From: VXMO01 sp965205915
GTDB lineage: Bacteria > Chloroflexota > Dehalococcoidia > UBA6926
Length of the DNA stretch: 64,000 nt
Assembly (NCBI GenBank): GCA_965205915.1
Contig: OZ242191.1
Coordinates: 1,798,001-1,862,000, forward strand
Reading direction: 5' to 3'
This document shows positions 7,738-16,241 of this stretch, piece by piece. Numbering within the stretch: the stretch's first letter is position 1; every line of letters starts with the position of its first letter. A program made the position numbers and the translations under genes. Below the pieces are notes generated by a model, which ran no database searches, was not told the DNA's origin, and saw only the letters and a program-made list of their open reading frames with translations.

Positions 7738-8596
7738 ACTGCCCTCCGCGTTCGAGGAATTTGGCCGGGTCAATCTTGATGTCTTGCAGGGCCTCGTGGA
7801 CGCCGGCCTTTAGTATCGGCCGGCTGGGCGTGTGATGGCCCTCTGTGTTGTCGAAGAAGCGGCCTGCGGGATCGACCATTAGGTAGCTGCCGGTCATTAG
7901 GTCATTTGATTCCGGCACGAGGGTGACGCCCCCTGTCTCCACCGCCAGATTCCTCTCGACGTATGCGTCAAACTCCTCGTCGGTTACGGTCAGATTGCCG
8001 AGCGTGTCGTCGTTCTGGCCGTCCATCGGTAACACCTGGAAAACCTTCCAGCGCTCGGGCTGCGCCCATTGGATGAACCGGGTCATATCCTCGTCCTTGT
8101 TGGCGTCCGTGACCACAGTATTGATCTTGAGTCGGTAGCCGCGCTCGCGGACTCGCGTCACAAGATTGCGGTACTCCTCCTCGTCAAGCGGACCCTTTCT
8201 AAGCTTGCGCCCCGTCCGTCTGTTCACTTCCGTATCAAGGGAATCAATGCTCAGAGTTACCCAATCGAGTGTGTCGATCAGCGCGTCGAGGTACTCGGGT
8301 GTGAGCTTTGTGCCGTTGGTGACGATTGACGTGGTCATGTCTAGTTCTTTCGCGCGACGGATGAGGTCGGGCAGCCAGGGGCAGAGAGTCGGCTCGCCGC
8401 CCGCGAAATTGATCTTGTCGAAACCGGCTGCCGCCAGGAGCTCAACCACCCTGAGCGACTCATCGGGCGGAAGCGTGCCCTTTGGTAGCAGTTCGTTCGT
8501 CAAGTCCGAGAACTTTGCGAAGCAGAAGTTGCATCCCATGTTGCAAGGCTTCCACAAGTGGTAGTTCACGGACGGAATCGGCGGTCGGTCTGTCAT
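7727..8596 (-). CDS. Prokaryotic viperin (pVip), radical SAM ddhNTP synthase
   Basis: 289 residues. The radical SAM motif is CNMGCNFC (Cys18, Cys22, Cys25), placed right after SVNYH as in animal viperin. Further viperin-type blocks follow in order: KINFAGGEP, SIVTNG, a D-S-x-D-x-EVN block, LKIN, ERWKVFQVLP, VPESN with SYLMVD and RFF, and a C-terminal RGGQYEW. Viperins convert a nucleoside triphosphate to the 3'-deoxy-3',4'-didehydro form, which blocks viral RNA synthesis; bacterial homologues defend against phage. The nucleotide preference cannot be read here. ATG 8596 is preceded by AAGGAGG. No nucleotide kinase gene is adjacent, unlike in many pVip loci; instead a TPR/HTH-like gene overlaps its 3' end. 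Confidence 0.93.
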   Translation of the reverse strand: MTDRPPIPSVNYHLWKPCNMGCNFCFAKFSDLTNELLPKGTLPPDESLRVVELLAAAGFDKINFAGGEPTLCPWLPDLIRRAKELDMTTSIVTNGTKLTPEYLDALIDTLDWVTLSIDSLDTEVNRRTGRKLRKGPLDEEEYRNLVTRVRERGYRLKINTVVTDANKDEDMTRFIQWAQPERWKVFQVLPMDGQNDDTLGNLTVTDEEFDAYVERNLAVETGGVTLVPESNDLMTGSYLMVDPAGRFFDNTEGHHTPSRPILKAGVHEALQDIKIDPAKFLERGGQYEW

Positions 8597-8772
8597 GTGC
8601 GCCTCCTTGATGAATCTGCTCATGACTCCATGATTCAACACGCAAGGCGGCAGGTCACCCCAAGTTTGCTGGACAAAAACCCCAAGTCCCCTCAATCAGT
8701 GCGGTACGATAGAGAGGCCCGATGATGGACACCACAGCTATGACAGCGTACCGCGTAAGGGAGTAACAAAAA

Positions 8773-8979
8773 ATGGTCAGCAAGATTCTTGGGTTCTTGA
8801 AGAAGGAAGAGCCGGTTGAGGATCCGGTGTGCCACATGATGGTTAGCCCGAGCAAACCGGCGGGCGGGTCATATGAGCATGAGGGGACGATGTACCACTT
8901 CTGCGGCCCCGGCTGCCGCATCGCGTTCTCCAAGGAGCCTGCGTCCTACCTGAGCGGCGAAAAGAAGATGGAGATGTAG
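8773..8979 (+). CDS. YHS domain protein, probable metal-binding
   Basis: 68 residues. The YHS core is present as DPVCHMMV near residue 17, YEHEGTMYHFC and GPGCRIAF, ending in a basic and acidic tail. YHS domains bind metals, often copper, and are found in or next to copper ATPases, dehydrogenases and hydroxylases. ATG 8773 follows a GGGAG site. It is divergent from the viperin gene (176 nt apart) and upstream of a secreted peptidase. A role in metal handling together with the copA gene 3 kb away is possible but not shown. Confidence 0.85.
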   Translation: MVSKILGFLKKEEPVEDPVCHMMVSPSKPAGGSYEHEGTMYHFCGPGCRIAFSKEPASYLSGEKKMEM

Positions 8980-9067
8980 GGAGACACGCTGATTGTCTTC
9001 CCGTAGTCTTTTCAAACTGTTCCGTAGCGCAACGCGACTTGGAGATCCGGGGCGTCGTTCTAATTTG

Positions 9068-10570
9068 ATGACGAAACTTGCTGGTCGTCGCGCAGCGGGG
9101 CTTTGGCTTGCCAGCCTATTGGCGCTTGCGCTGATCGGCGCTGCGTGCAGTGACAGCGGACCCACGCCTGGGCCTGCAACCGCCGAAGCTACCCAACAGA
9201 TCAGGACGTTATTGCCGCCGGTCGTTCCGACGGCTACGGCCATCCCAACGCCAATTCCGACGGCCACCCTCGTCCCCACACCCACCCCTGTCCCGCCAAC
9301 GTTCACGCCGACACCTGTCCCGAGATGTGTACTGGCTCTCGTCCCTCCGGACATCGATTCGCCCGACTCTACGGCGGAAGATGAGGCGTGGCGCTTCCTC
9401 GAGGACTTAACGTTGCAGCTCAGCCCCCGTGAAAGCGCGACGGACGAGGAGTTCCGAGCCGGCGAGGAACTGGACTGCCTGCTCCAGGAAATCGGATATG
9501 AGACGCGCTTCCAGGAATTCGACCACCTGGAGAACACTATTTCCTCCGTCGGCGTGGATCTTGGAGTCCTGCCGGAAATGCACGCCATCCTGTCGTTGCC
9601 CATCGAAGACTCTGCCGAAGGGCAAGCAACGGGCGAGTTGGTGTATGTGGGTCGAGCGCTCGAAGGAGACATAGGCGACGAGCGGCTTGACGGGAAGATT
9701 GCCCTGATTGAACGCGGGGTCGATACATTCCAGGACAAGACTGCCCGCGTTGAGGCTGCAGGGGCGACGGCGGCGCTTATTTTCAACAGCTTCGAAGGGC
9801 TGTTCGAGGGAGTCATGGTTGACCTCGACGATCTTCCTTCTATTCCCGCCGTTGGGATCAGTCGCGCGGACGGCCTGGCGCTTCTTGAGGCTGTTGAGGA
9901 CGGCGGGCTTGAGGCCTCGGTCGCCGTCACCAAAATCTACCAGCCGTCGAGGAACCTGATTGCCGAGATACCGGGCAGGCCTGAAGGGCGGGGCGTGGTC
10001 ATCGTCGGCGCCCACTATGACACTGTGCATTTCACACAGGGGGCGAATGACAATGGATCCGGCGTGACGGCGGTCCTGGCAATCGCCAACCACATCATCG
10101 AGAATGACTACCCGTTCACTGTGCGGCTGATTCTGTTCGGATCGGAAGAGGTTGGGCTGGTCGGCAGCAGGCACTATGTGGCGCAACTGACCGAAGAGGA
10201 GCGGGCGGATATCATTGCGATGATCAACTTTGATGTGCCCGGCTCCGGTACGAACCTGGAGGTGTGGGGAGATCCTGGGCTAACCCTTGCCGCTGTGGCT
10301 GTTGCCGCGCAGAGCGACATTTTATTGTCTGAGAATCTGACCCGTGGCAGCTCAAGAAGCGATCATCGGCCATTCCATGACGCCGGAGCGCCGGCCATCA
10401 TTGTCACTGCCAACGATATCTCTCGCATAAACTCGCCACGCGACACGCTGGAGTTTGTTGACCCACAACTCGTCGCGTGGGCGGCGGAGGTCGGGGTCGG
10501 CCTGCTGGATTACCTCGCGCAGACCCATATGAGTGAGTCGTCCGAAATCGAGGCAACGCCCGTTCAGTAA
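9068..10570 (+). CDS. Secreted M28 family aminopeptidase with PA domain, probable lipoprotein
   Basis: 500 residues. The signal peptide ends in GAAC (Cys27), suggesting a lipoprotein. A Pro/Thr-rich linker follows (about 45-85), then a helical N-terminal part, a protease-associated insert (GELVYVGRALEGD to GISRADGLALLEAV) and the M28 zinc peptidase domain. Metal and catalytic residues are visible in GAHYDTVHF, GANDNGSG, GSEEVGLVGSRHY, INFDVPGSG and RSDHRPFHDAGAP. It likely cuts N-terminal residues from extracellular peptides. The frame is open from a TTG at 8993, but ATG 9068 gives a standard signal peptide. It lies after the YHS gene. Confidence 0.9.
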   Translation: MTKLAGRRAAGLWLASLLALALIGAACSDSGPTPGPATAEATQQIRTLLPPVVPTATAIPTPIPTATLVPTPTPVPPTFTPTPVPRCVLALVPPDIDSPDSTAEDEAWRFLEDLTLQLSPRESATDEEFRAGEELDCLLQEIGYETRFQEFDHLENTISSVGVDLGVLPEMHAILSLPIEDSAEGQATGELVYVGRALEGDIGDERLDGKIALIERGVDTFQDKTARVEAAGATAALIFNSFEGLFEGVMVDLDDLPSIPAVGISRADGLALLEAVEDGGLEASVAVTKIYQPSRNLIAEIPGRPEGRGVVIVGAHYDTVHFTQGANDNGSGVTAVLAIANHIIENDYPFTVRLILFGSEEVGLVGSRHYVAQLTEEERADIIAMINFDVPGSGTNLEVWGDPGLTLAAVAVAAQSDILLSENLTRGSSRSDHRPFHDAGAPAIIVTANDISRINSPRDTLEFVDPQLVAWAAEVGVGLLDYLAQTHMSESSEIEATPVQ

Positions 10571-10614
10571 CGACGTGGAGAATGACGGCAGAGTCCTATC
10601 AGGGGGAAACAACC

Positions 10615-12018
10615 ATGACCGCAGGCAACGGAACAGCGCGCGAGTTTGATGTGATCGTGATTGGGACGGGGTCCGGCGTGAGCATCGCGGATTCCGCCGC
10701 CGCGGAGGGGCTGACCGCCGCCATCGTGGAGAGCGGGCCGTTCGGCGGCACGTGCGTCAATCGCGGCTGCATTCCCTCCAAGCAGCTCATTCATTCCGCC
10801 GATGTGATGGAGGTCATCAACAAGGCCGCCGATTTCGGAATCGTCGCACACGTCGACTACGTCGACTGGGAGAAGATCGTCAGCCGTGTCATCTCAGAAG
10901 CCGACGACGCGGCGGCGACCATTGAATCCCGCTATCGCGGCAATGACAAGGTAACCGTCCTCAAGGGCGAGGGGCGCTTTGTCGGCCACAAGACGATGGA
11001 GATCAACGGCGAGCGCATCACCGCGCCGAAGATCATGATTGCCGCCGGCAGCCGTCCCGTCGTGCCGCCCATCCCCGGTATCGACAACGTGCCGTATCTG
11101 ACCTCCGATGAGGCGCTGCGGTACGACAAGCAGCCGGAGAAACTCATCGTGGTGGGCGGCGGGTTTGTGGGCATCGAGCTCGCGCACTTCTATGGCGCGC
11201 TCGGCACGGACGTGACCGTGGTTCAGCGTGGGCCGACGCTGCTACCCATCGAAGATGAGGATGTTGCGCGTCGATTCACGGACCTGGCCAAGCGCAAGTA
11301 CCGCGTGATTCTCGATGCGGATACGCGCAGTGTGTCAGAAAACGGCGGCGAGATTTCGCTGGAGATCACGACGCCCAGCGGCGATGAGACGATCACGGGC
11401 GATACACTGCTGCTGGCGACGGGGCGACGACCCAATTCAGACCGGCTCGACCTGGACAAGACGGGGGTTGAGATGACGCCGCGCGGGCTGGTCGTGGTCG
11501 ATCAATATCTTGAGACGACCGTGCCGGGCATCTGGGCGCTGGGCGATGTCGTCGGGCGTTACCAACTCAAGCACAACGGGAACTGGGAGTGGTGGTACGC
11601 CGACCACAACATGTTTGATCGCGGGCCGAAAGCCGCTGTGAACTACCACGCCATGCCGCACGCCGTGTTCGCCTCGCCACAGATTGGCGCGGTGGGCATA
11701 AGGGAGCAGCAGGCGCGCGATGAGGGCGTTCCCTACGTGCTGGGGACGTACGAGTATGCGTGGTCGGCGCACGGCATAGCCATCGGCGATACGACGGGTT
11801 TTGTGAAAATAATCGCGCACGCCGACACGCGGGAAATCCTGGGCGCGCACATCATGGGGACGGACGCGGCGACGCTGATACAGGACATCGCGAACGGGAT
11901 GCGGATCGGCCTGACGACGGACGTGTACTCGCAGGGCATCTACGTGCATCCCGCCGCGCCGGAGGTTGTGTACCGGGCCATGCGAGCGGTGCCGGGGTCG
12001 AAAGTTCCGCCGGTCTAG
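10615..12018 (+). CDS. FAD-dependent pyridine nucleotide-disulfide oxidoreductase
   Basis: 467 residues of the dihydrolipoamide dehydrogenase/mercuric reductase/mycothione reductase group. FAD binding: VIGTGSG near residue 16. Redox-active disulfide: GGTCVNRGCIPSK with Cys47 and Cys52. NAD(P)H domain: VVGGGFVGIELAHFYGALG. A second FAD motif ATGRRPNSD and GIWALGDV precede the dimer domain, which ends with the His-Glu pair in VHPAAPEVV. ATG 10615 was chosen over 10582 because AGGGGG lies 8 nt upstream. The substrate cannot be named; mycothione or lipoamide reductase activities are both possible. It follows the M28 gene with a short gap and may be in the same transcript. Confidence 0.88.
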   Translation: MTAGNGTAREFDVIVIGTGSGVSIADSAAAEGLTAAIVESGPFGGTCVNRGCIPSKQLIHSADVMEVINKAADFGIVAHVDYVDWEKIVSRVISEADDAAATIESRYRGNDKVTVLKGEGRFVGHKTMEINGERITAPKIMIAAGSRPVVPPIPGIDNVPYLTSDEALRYDKQPEKLIVVGGGFVGIELAHFYGALGTDVTVVQRGPTLLPIEDEDVARRFTDLAKRKYRVILDADTRSVSENGGEISLEITTPSGDETITGDTLLLATGRRPNSDRLDLDKTGVEMTPRGLVVVDQYLETTVPGIWALGDVVGRYQLKHNGNWEWWYADHNMFDRGPKAAVNYHAMPHAVFASPQIGAVGIREQQARDEGVPYVLGTYEYAWSAHGIAIGDTTGFVKIIAHADTREILGAHIMGTDAATLIQDIANGMRIGLTTDVYSQGIYVHPAAPEVVYRAMRAVPGSKVPPV

Positions 12019-12157
12019 GGCAGGCGCCCCGGTTAGGTTTCCCGCCCTTACCTTGCCACCCATGGACGCATAGGCATCTTCGGCTCACCGGTCAAACCAA
12101 ACAGCTGAATCAAGGCGCCCGGGCTGCGGATACCCGCACGACCACCGCAGGCTTAGC

Positions 12158-13627
12158 CTATTCGAACTCGATGGCGCCGCCTTGGGTCTGGCGAGTTGTC
12201 ATCTCACCGGTCTCAAAGCGGACAACATCGTCGTCCCTGTCATAATGCACTTCAGCGTTTAGGAGCTTCCTGGAGAATTGCGAATAGCTTGTGTAACCGG
12301 AACTTGCCGGTACACCGTCTCCTAGTGGGCGTTCGATGCTGACCCGGAAAGTGGGGATGTCAATCGGCTTGATGGCGTAACCGTAGACCTCCACTGTTGA
12401 GTAATGTTGCTTGCCTATCAATGTCGTATTGTTCTTTGGTGAGAACTTCAGGGAGCCGGCCCACGTTGTAACGCCGGTGCCGATATCGGTTATCCATAAG
12501 CCATACCACTTGCCGTTCGGGGCGGTGAGAGAAGTGTCCGGAGCCAACTTGACGAGATAGCTACCCTCTCCCCAATCATACGTTCGTCGCACGCTAATAA
12601 AGCCGCTCTCGCCGGCGAAGGATACTGCCCAACCATCTGTGACTGCCGCCCGCGCATTTGATAGATCCCTAGTCCCCCAGCGTGAAAAGATAAGGCCCTT
12701 GCCGCGCTCGTATGGAGCTTGCGATGCAGCGACATCGGTCTGCAGTCCAAAATAGTATCTGTCTCCACCCAAATCGCCGAAGCTGAGCATCAAGTAATAT
12801 CCGTTGTCCCCGCTGAAATCGACATCGTCATGGAGTGTGAAGTTGAAGACGATCTCGGTAAATCCATCTTGAGAGCCTTCTACTGTTTCCCACTCCCAGT
12901 CGATGGACGCCAGGTGCTCCGGGGGCTGGAGGAGCTCGTGGAATGCGGATGTGTCCGGCGTCGGCTCAGGAGTTGGCGACGGGCGTGGCGTTGGAGTTGG
13001 GCGTGGTGTGGGCGTAGCGGTCGGGCGTGGCGTTGGGGTTGGGCGTGGCGTAGCGGTTGGGTGTGGCGTGGGAGTTGGGCGCGGGATGGGCGTAACGGTT
13101 GGGTGTGGCGTGGGAGCTGGGCGCGGAATGGGCGCAGCGGTTGGGTGTGGCGTGGGAGCTGGGCGCGGAATGGGCGCAGCGGTTGGGCGTGGTGTTGGAG
13201 TTGGGTGTGGTGTTGGAGTTGGGCGTGGTGTGGGCGTAGCGGTTGGGTGTGGCGTGAGAGTAGGGCGGGGAGTGGGCGTGGCGGTTGGGTGTGGCGTGGG
13301 AGTAGGGCGGGGAGTGGGCGCAGTGGTTGGGTGTGGCGTGGGAGTAGGGCGCGGGATGGGCGTAGCGGTTGGGTGTGGCGTGGGAGTAGGGCGGGGAGTG
13401 GGCGTAGCGGCTGGGAGTGAAGTGGGCGTAGTGGTTGGGTCAACAGGGGTCGTCGGAATGGGTGACACCGTAGGCGGAGGCATGGTTACCTGGGACTCCG
13501 GGATGGCTGCCTGTGACGCGTTGCAAGACGAAAGAGCCATCACAGCAATACAGGCGGCGGCCAGAACCAACCAAACACCAAGTCGCGCGACGCGGACTTT
13601 CCCGGCTACTCGGCGTGAGTGCAGCAC
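12158..13627 (-). CDS. Lipoprotein with long Pro/Thr repeat stalk and C-terminal beta-rich domain
   Basis: 489 residues starting at GTG 13627. The signal peptide ends in the lipobox LSSC (Cys35). Residues about 60-225 are an almost pure repeat of P, T, R, H and A in units such as PTPTPHPTATP, which would form an extended stalk. The C-terminal 260 residues carry aromatic and glycine-rich beta segments (NGYYLMLSFGDLGG, WYGLWITDIGTG, GSLKFSP) and resemble a carbohydrate-binding or lectin-like fold, without a family I can name. It is convergent with the disulfide reductase gene. No Shine-Dalgarno is obvious, so the exact start is uncertain. Confidence 0.8.
   Translation of the reverse strand: MLHSRRVAGKVRVARLGVWLVLAAACIAVMALSSCNASQAAIPESQVTMPPPTVSPIPTTPVDPTTTPTSLPAATPTPRPTPTPHPTATPIPRPTPTPHPTTAPTPRPTPTPHPTATPTPRPTLTPHPTATPTPRPTPTPHPTPTPRPTAAPIPRPAPTPHPTAAPIPRPAPTPHPTVTPIPRPTPTPHPTATPRPTPTPRPTATPTPRPTPTPRPSPTPEPTPDTSAFHELLQPPEHLASIDWEWETVEGSQDGFTEIVFNFTLHDDVDFSGDNGYYLMLSFGDLGGDRYYFGLQTDVAASQAPYERGKGLIFSRWGTRDLSNARAAVTDGWAVSFAGESGFISVRRTYDWGEGSYLVKLAPDTSLTAPNGKWYGLWITDIGTGVTTWAGSLKFSPKNNTTLIGKQHYSTVEVYGYAIKPIDIPTFRVSIERPLGDGVPASSGYTSYSQFSRKLLNAEVHYDRDDDVVRFETGEMTTRQTQGGAIEFE
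12955..13435. repeat. In-frame minisatellite coding the Pro/Thr stalk
   Basis: The DNA behind the stalk is a degenerate tandem array of about 36-bp units built from blocks like gcgtgggagttgggc and gggcgtagcggttg on the plus strand. Units differ by small substitutions. Such arrays change length by slippage, so the stalk length probably varies among strains. Confidence 0.85.
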
Positions 13628-13974
13628 AATAATGAAGTACCTTTATATCGGTAGGTTTGTATCTCACCACTCTACCACTATCGATACGCTGCTGCCGTTT
13701 GGTATGTGTTGAATGCAACGTTCTACACCCTCAAGAAATAGCCGGTATGTTCGATTTTTCGATGAGGATTGGGAACCGAGAGAAGCCTGGCGCACCCCAA
13801 TTGCCACGACCGCATCCGCCCGCTCTTCATCTGCGTCCTCAATGACCATGCGTGGGAGTTACCCAAGGGCTGCTACCTTCCGACGCTCCATCCCGCCCGT
13901 TGCCATTAGCCCTATAAGGGTCTACCGTAGCCCCGTTAGCGCTGCGCACCTACAGAGCTAGTAAGGAGGCCGGG
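13628..13974. other. Intergenic stretch between divergent genes
   Basis: About 350 bases between the start of the Pro/Thr lipoprotein gene and the membrane protein gene. It must hold both promoters. Open frames here are short and lack ribosome binding sites. One patch near 13660-13680 looks like a tRNA D-arm but no full cloverleaf forms. Confidence 0.5.
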
Positions 13975-14730
13975 ATGACATCAACAGACAGGACGGCACG
14001 ACTGACTCGAGCAGCCGGTATGGCATTCATGGTGGGAGTCATCCTCACGATGATCGCGTCCGTCCTGTACCCCGGTGGATTTCTCATCGACTATGCGGAT
14101 CAGTCCGACTACGCTGCGGCGATTACCGCCCTTGAGAACAATGCCAACCTTGGTCACGCGGTCACGACGCTGTCCATCGTCGGCATGTTGCTGATGGCGG
14201 CAGGATTGCTGCGGCTCTATACGCTTCCACGGGTGGAAAGTGTCTTTTCTCGACCTCTCCTGCGCTTGGGAATCGTCATCACGATGCTTGAGTGGTCGTT
14301 CGTCATCCTGGGACTGGGCAAGCGACATCTCCTTATCCACGTGCTACAGCGTGGCGAGACGGTTGGAAATAGTCCTGAGATGGCGATGGAATTCGAGGCT
14401 CTGGCCCTCAGCGCCTATGCCGATATGGTTGGGGCTTTCCTGACGTTCCTGGTCATCTTTCCCTTTGCGTCGTTCCTGGTTGGCCTTGGGCTGGCCTCGC
14501 GGTTCGAGGGCATGGACATCTACAAGATCGCGTCCTACGGGCTGGTTCTGGTCGGCATCGTCGGCATGGCGCTGATACTTGTGTCGATGCACATCACGGG
14601 CCTCGATCTTGCGCTGTTGCTCAACATCAACAACATGAACCTGCTGGTCGGCGCGGTGTGCCTGTTCATCATCGGCCTGGGCATGTACCAGGGCAGAAGA
14701 GAGCTGGCGGTGGAGGACTCTGGGGCGTAG
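13975..14730 (+). CDS. Integral membrane protein, about six helices, function unknown
   Basis: 251 residues with hydrophobic spans near 15-38, 60-80, 95-115, 150-175, 185-207 and 215-235, and a charged C-terminal tail (QGRRELAVEDSGA). AAGGAGG lies 6 nt upstream of ATG 13975. The loop between spans 1 and 2 (DYADQSDYAAAITALENN) and the overall plan resemble bacterial DUF4386-like membrane proteins, but the match is too loose to assign. The last 80 nt of the gene and its terminator are duplicated 1.2 kb downstream. Confidence 0.82.
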   Translation: MTSTDRTARLTRAAGMAFMVGVILTMIASVLYPGGFLIDYADQSDYAAAITALENNANLGHAVTTLSIVGMLLMAAGLLRLYTLPRVESVFSRPLLRLGIVITMLEWSFVILGLGKRHLLIHVLQRGETVGNSPEMAMEFEALALSAYADMVGAFLTFLVIFPFASFLVGLGLASRFEGMDIYKIASYGLVLVGIVGMALILVSMHITGLDLALLLNINNMNLLVGAVCLFIIGLGMYQGRRELAVEDSGA

Positions 14731-14859
14731 CTCCGAGCCTAGCTAATCGATGGAATCTGGCCCCCCGCCACCCTCATTGAGAGTGGCGGGGGTTGCGTTT
14801 TGAGACACGGCCATCCACCCGCACCGTCATTCCGAGCGGAGCGAGGGATCTAAGGCGGT
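14651..14859. repeat. Segmental duplication, copy 1
   Basis: About 209 bp covering the 3' end of the membrane protein gene, its terminator and a 'gtcattccgagcggagcgag' repeat. A diverged copy lies at 15880-16093. The two copies flank about 1 kb that carries two unknown genes. Confidence 0.88.
14762..14800 (+). terminator. Terminator after the membrane protein gene
   Basis: A 10-bp GC-rich stem (cccccgccac / gtggcggggg) at 14762-14792 is followed by ttgcgtttt. It lies about 30 nt after the stop codon. It is part of the duplicated segment. Confidence 0.75.
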
Positions 14860-14917
14860 GGCCCAACCGCAATCTCTATTGCCCGAACACACCCGTCATT
14901 CCCGCGCCCCACTCGCC

Positions 14918-14937
14918 ATTCCCGCGAAAGCGGGAAT
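14918..14937. repeat. Interspersed palindrome, family A
   Basis: The 20-nt palindrome attcccg-cgaaag-cgggaat. The same element in opposite orientation occurs at 15851-15870 and 17051-17070. It lies between genes and resembles REP-type intergenic elements. An associated family B element (gtcattccgagcggagcgag) lies nearby at about 14827. Confidence 0.8.
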
Positions 14938-15036
14938 CCAGACCTCATATGCTGGCTTGCTATCTTGGCATATATACCCTACAATTAGTCTTGGCATAAT
15001 AAGCTAGCCTAAATTCCAAGAAAGAGAGGGCTGTCG

Positions 15037-15270
15037 ATGGCCAAGCGGAGATTGATTCCAGATGGCAGGTGCCTCTGTGGCTGTGGAGACGAGACTAGGA
15101 TCGGCTCTTTTTTCCGATCAGGGCATGATACGCGGGCGGCGTCTTGGTTGATCCAGATGAAGTTTGGGAATGTGCCGGGCTTTCTCGACGAATTTGGATA
15201 CGGCCCCGGAGGCAATAACCTGAAAGACGAATTTGAAAATTGGCGGGACAACGAGAGGGCGGGGGAGTAG
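15037..15270 (+). CDS. Small Cys-containing protein, unknown
   Basis: 77 residues. The N terminus has RCLCGCGDETRIGSFFRSGHD, with three cysteines and a histidine that could bind zinc, followed by a DTRAASWLIQMKFGNVPGFLDEFGY segment. GAGAGG lies upstream of ATG 15037. It is 5 nt from the next gene, with which it probably forms a two-gene unit inside the duplicated-segment bracket. Similar short CxCGCG proteins occur as accessory genes in bacteria; I do not know a function. Confidence 0.65.
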   Translation: MAKRRLIPDGRCLCGCGDETRIGSFFRSGHDTRAASWLIQMKFGNVPGFLDEFGYGPGGNNLKDEFENWRDNERAGE

Positions 15271-15275
15271 GGGAG

Positions 15276-15839
15276 ATGCGATTGGAATTTCTGGGTGATT
15301 CATACGATCTCGCAAAGCGCTTTCTGATGCAGTGTCTGGCTCCTGATGGGAATTGGGGCATCATCCCTATGTTCACGGATGAATGGGATGTGGAATGCGT
15401 CTACCAGTTTGAGCGGCTGCTTGGGGCGAATGTGCGCCTTTCAGACGTGATTTCGACCGAGACTGACCGCAGTGCTTATTTCCAGAAAGCTGGAGAAGTA
15501 GGGCATACCTTTGTAGACTCCGATACCGGCGTTTCGGTTGAGAGAAGGAAGGCTGTAGAGTGGCCCAAATTCATTTCTGTGGCCGAGCAGTCAGATCTTG
15601 TTCTACGAAACCCAGACCACTTAACGTTGGTATACGACCAGTCGTACAGTCGCCAAAGCCATTTAATTCGTCCAAGGATGCTAAAGAAACTGGCTTTGTT
15701 GGACGAACTAGGAGTCGAAGGATTCGGCTATCTCGGGCAGGCATCGTTCCTCATCCTGTCGTGCAATCAGGCGGTGTTGCGGCAGGCTCGGCAGAATCTC
15801 TTGGACGCTGGCGTTCCCGATAGCCGTTTGGTCCACTGA
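15276..15839 (+). CDS. Hypothetical protein of the bracketed two-gene unit
   Basis: 187 residues. It starts MRLEFLGDSYDLAKRFLMQCL and ends FLILSCNQAVLRQARQNLLDAG. The opening 'GD-Y-D-AKR-L' and the stretch DHLTLVYDQSYSRQSHL loosely recall the plan of the neighbouring 16242 protein (DIGDYAKYGLLRWL and LIVYQHFDR), so the two may be distant relatives. GGGGAG lies 8 nt upstream of ATG 15276. It is not similar to any family I can name. Coupling with the small Cys protein is likely from the 5-nt gap. Confidence 0.7.
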   Translation: MRLEFLGDSYDLAKRFLMQCLAPDGNWGIIPMFTDEWDVECVYQFERLLGANVRLSDVISTETDRSAYFQKAGEVGHTFVDSDTGVSVERRKAVEWPKFISVAEQSDLVLRNPDHLTLVYDQSYSRQSHLIRPRMLKKLALLDELGVEGFGYLGQASFLILSCNQAVLRQARQNLLDAGVPDSRLVH

Positions 15840-15850
15840 GCGAGTCTTAG

Positions 15851-15870
15851 ATTCCCGCTTTCGCGGGAAT
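15851..15870. repeat. Interspersed palindrome, family A
   Basis: attcccg-ctttcg-cgggaat followed by gacgggtggg. The copy at 17051 is the same over about 30 nt. Confidence 0.85.
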
Positions 15871-15879
15871 GACGGGTGG

Positions 15880-16093
15880 GCGCGGTGTGCCTGTTCATCA
15901 TCGGCCTGGGCATGTACAAGGGCAGAAGAGAGCTGGCAGCGGAGGAGTCTGGGGCGTAGCTCCGAGCCTCTCTAATCGACGGAATCTCGCCCCCCGCCCC
16001 GCCACCCTTAGAGGGTGGCGGGGGGTTACGTTTTTGAGGCACGGCCATCCACCCGCACCGTCATTCCGAGCGGAGCGAGGAATCTAAGGCGGG
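15880..16093. repeat. Segmental duplication, copy 2 (with membrane-gene 3' remnant)
   Basis: Diverged copy of 14651-14859. Its first 80 nt still encode the last residues of the membrane protein (CLFIIGLGMY then GRRELA) with no start, so this part is a pseudogene tail. It also carries the terminator hairpin and the family B repeat. The region 15840-16241 holds no other gene. Confidence 0.88.
15997..16036 (+). terminator. Terminator hairpin in the second duplicate
   Basis: A 12-bp stem ccccgccaccct / agggtggcgggg with a 3-nt loop at 15997-16023, then ggttacgttttt. It could terminate the 15276 transcript. Confidence 0.7.
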
Positions 16094-16241
16094 GTGCTGG
16101 AATTTCCCCTCGGTGCGCCATTCGAAATTCGTTGAGGGGGAAAGAAAGCCCGCGGAGAATCTTCACATGGCGCCTGCGGTATGCGTCAGCCTGTGCTAGC
16201 TTATCGATCAATGGTCATTTTACTTAGGGAGGCGGTCACAG

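Noticed and set aside
8655..8933. Minus-strand open frame upstream of the viperin gene
   Set aside because: It is antisense to the YHS gene and overlaps the shared promoter region; no family or ribosome binding site supports it.
12955..13435. Possible CRISPR array
   Set aside because: The repeats are in-frame coding units without unique spacers and with no cas genes nearby. No other array was seen in the window.
13655..13700. tRNA-like D-arm sequence
   Set aside because: The AGTGGTAGAGTGG-like patch has no matching T-arm, anticodon stem or acceptor.
12719..13712. Plus-strand Gly/Val- and Trp/Arg-rich repeat frames
   Set aside because: They are mirror readings of the Pro/Thr minisatellite of the lipoprotein on the other strand.
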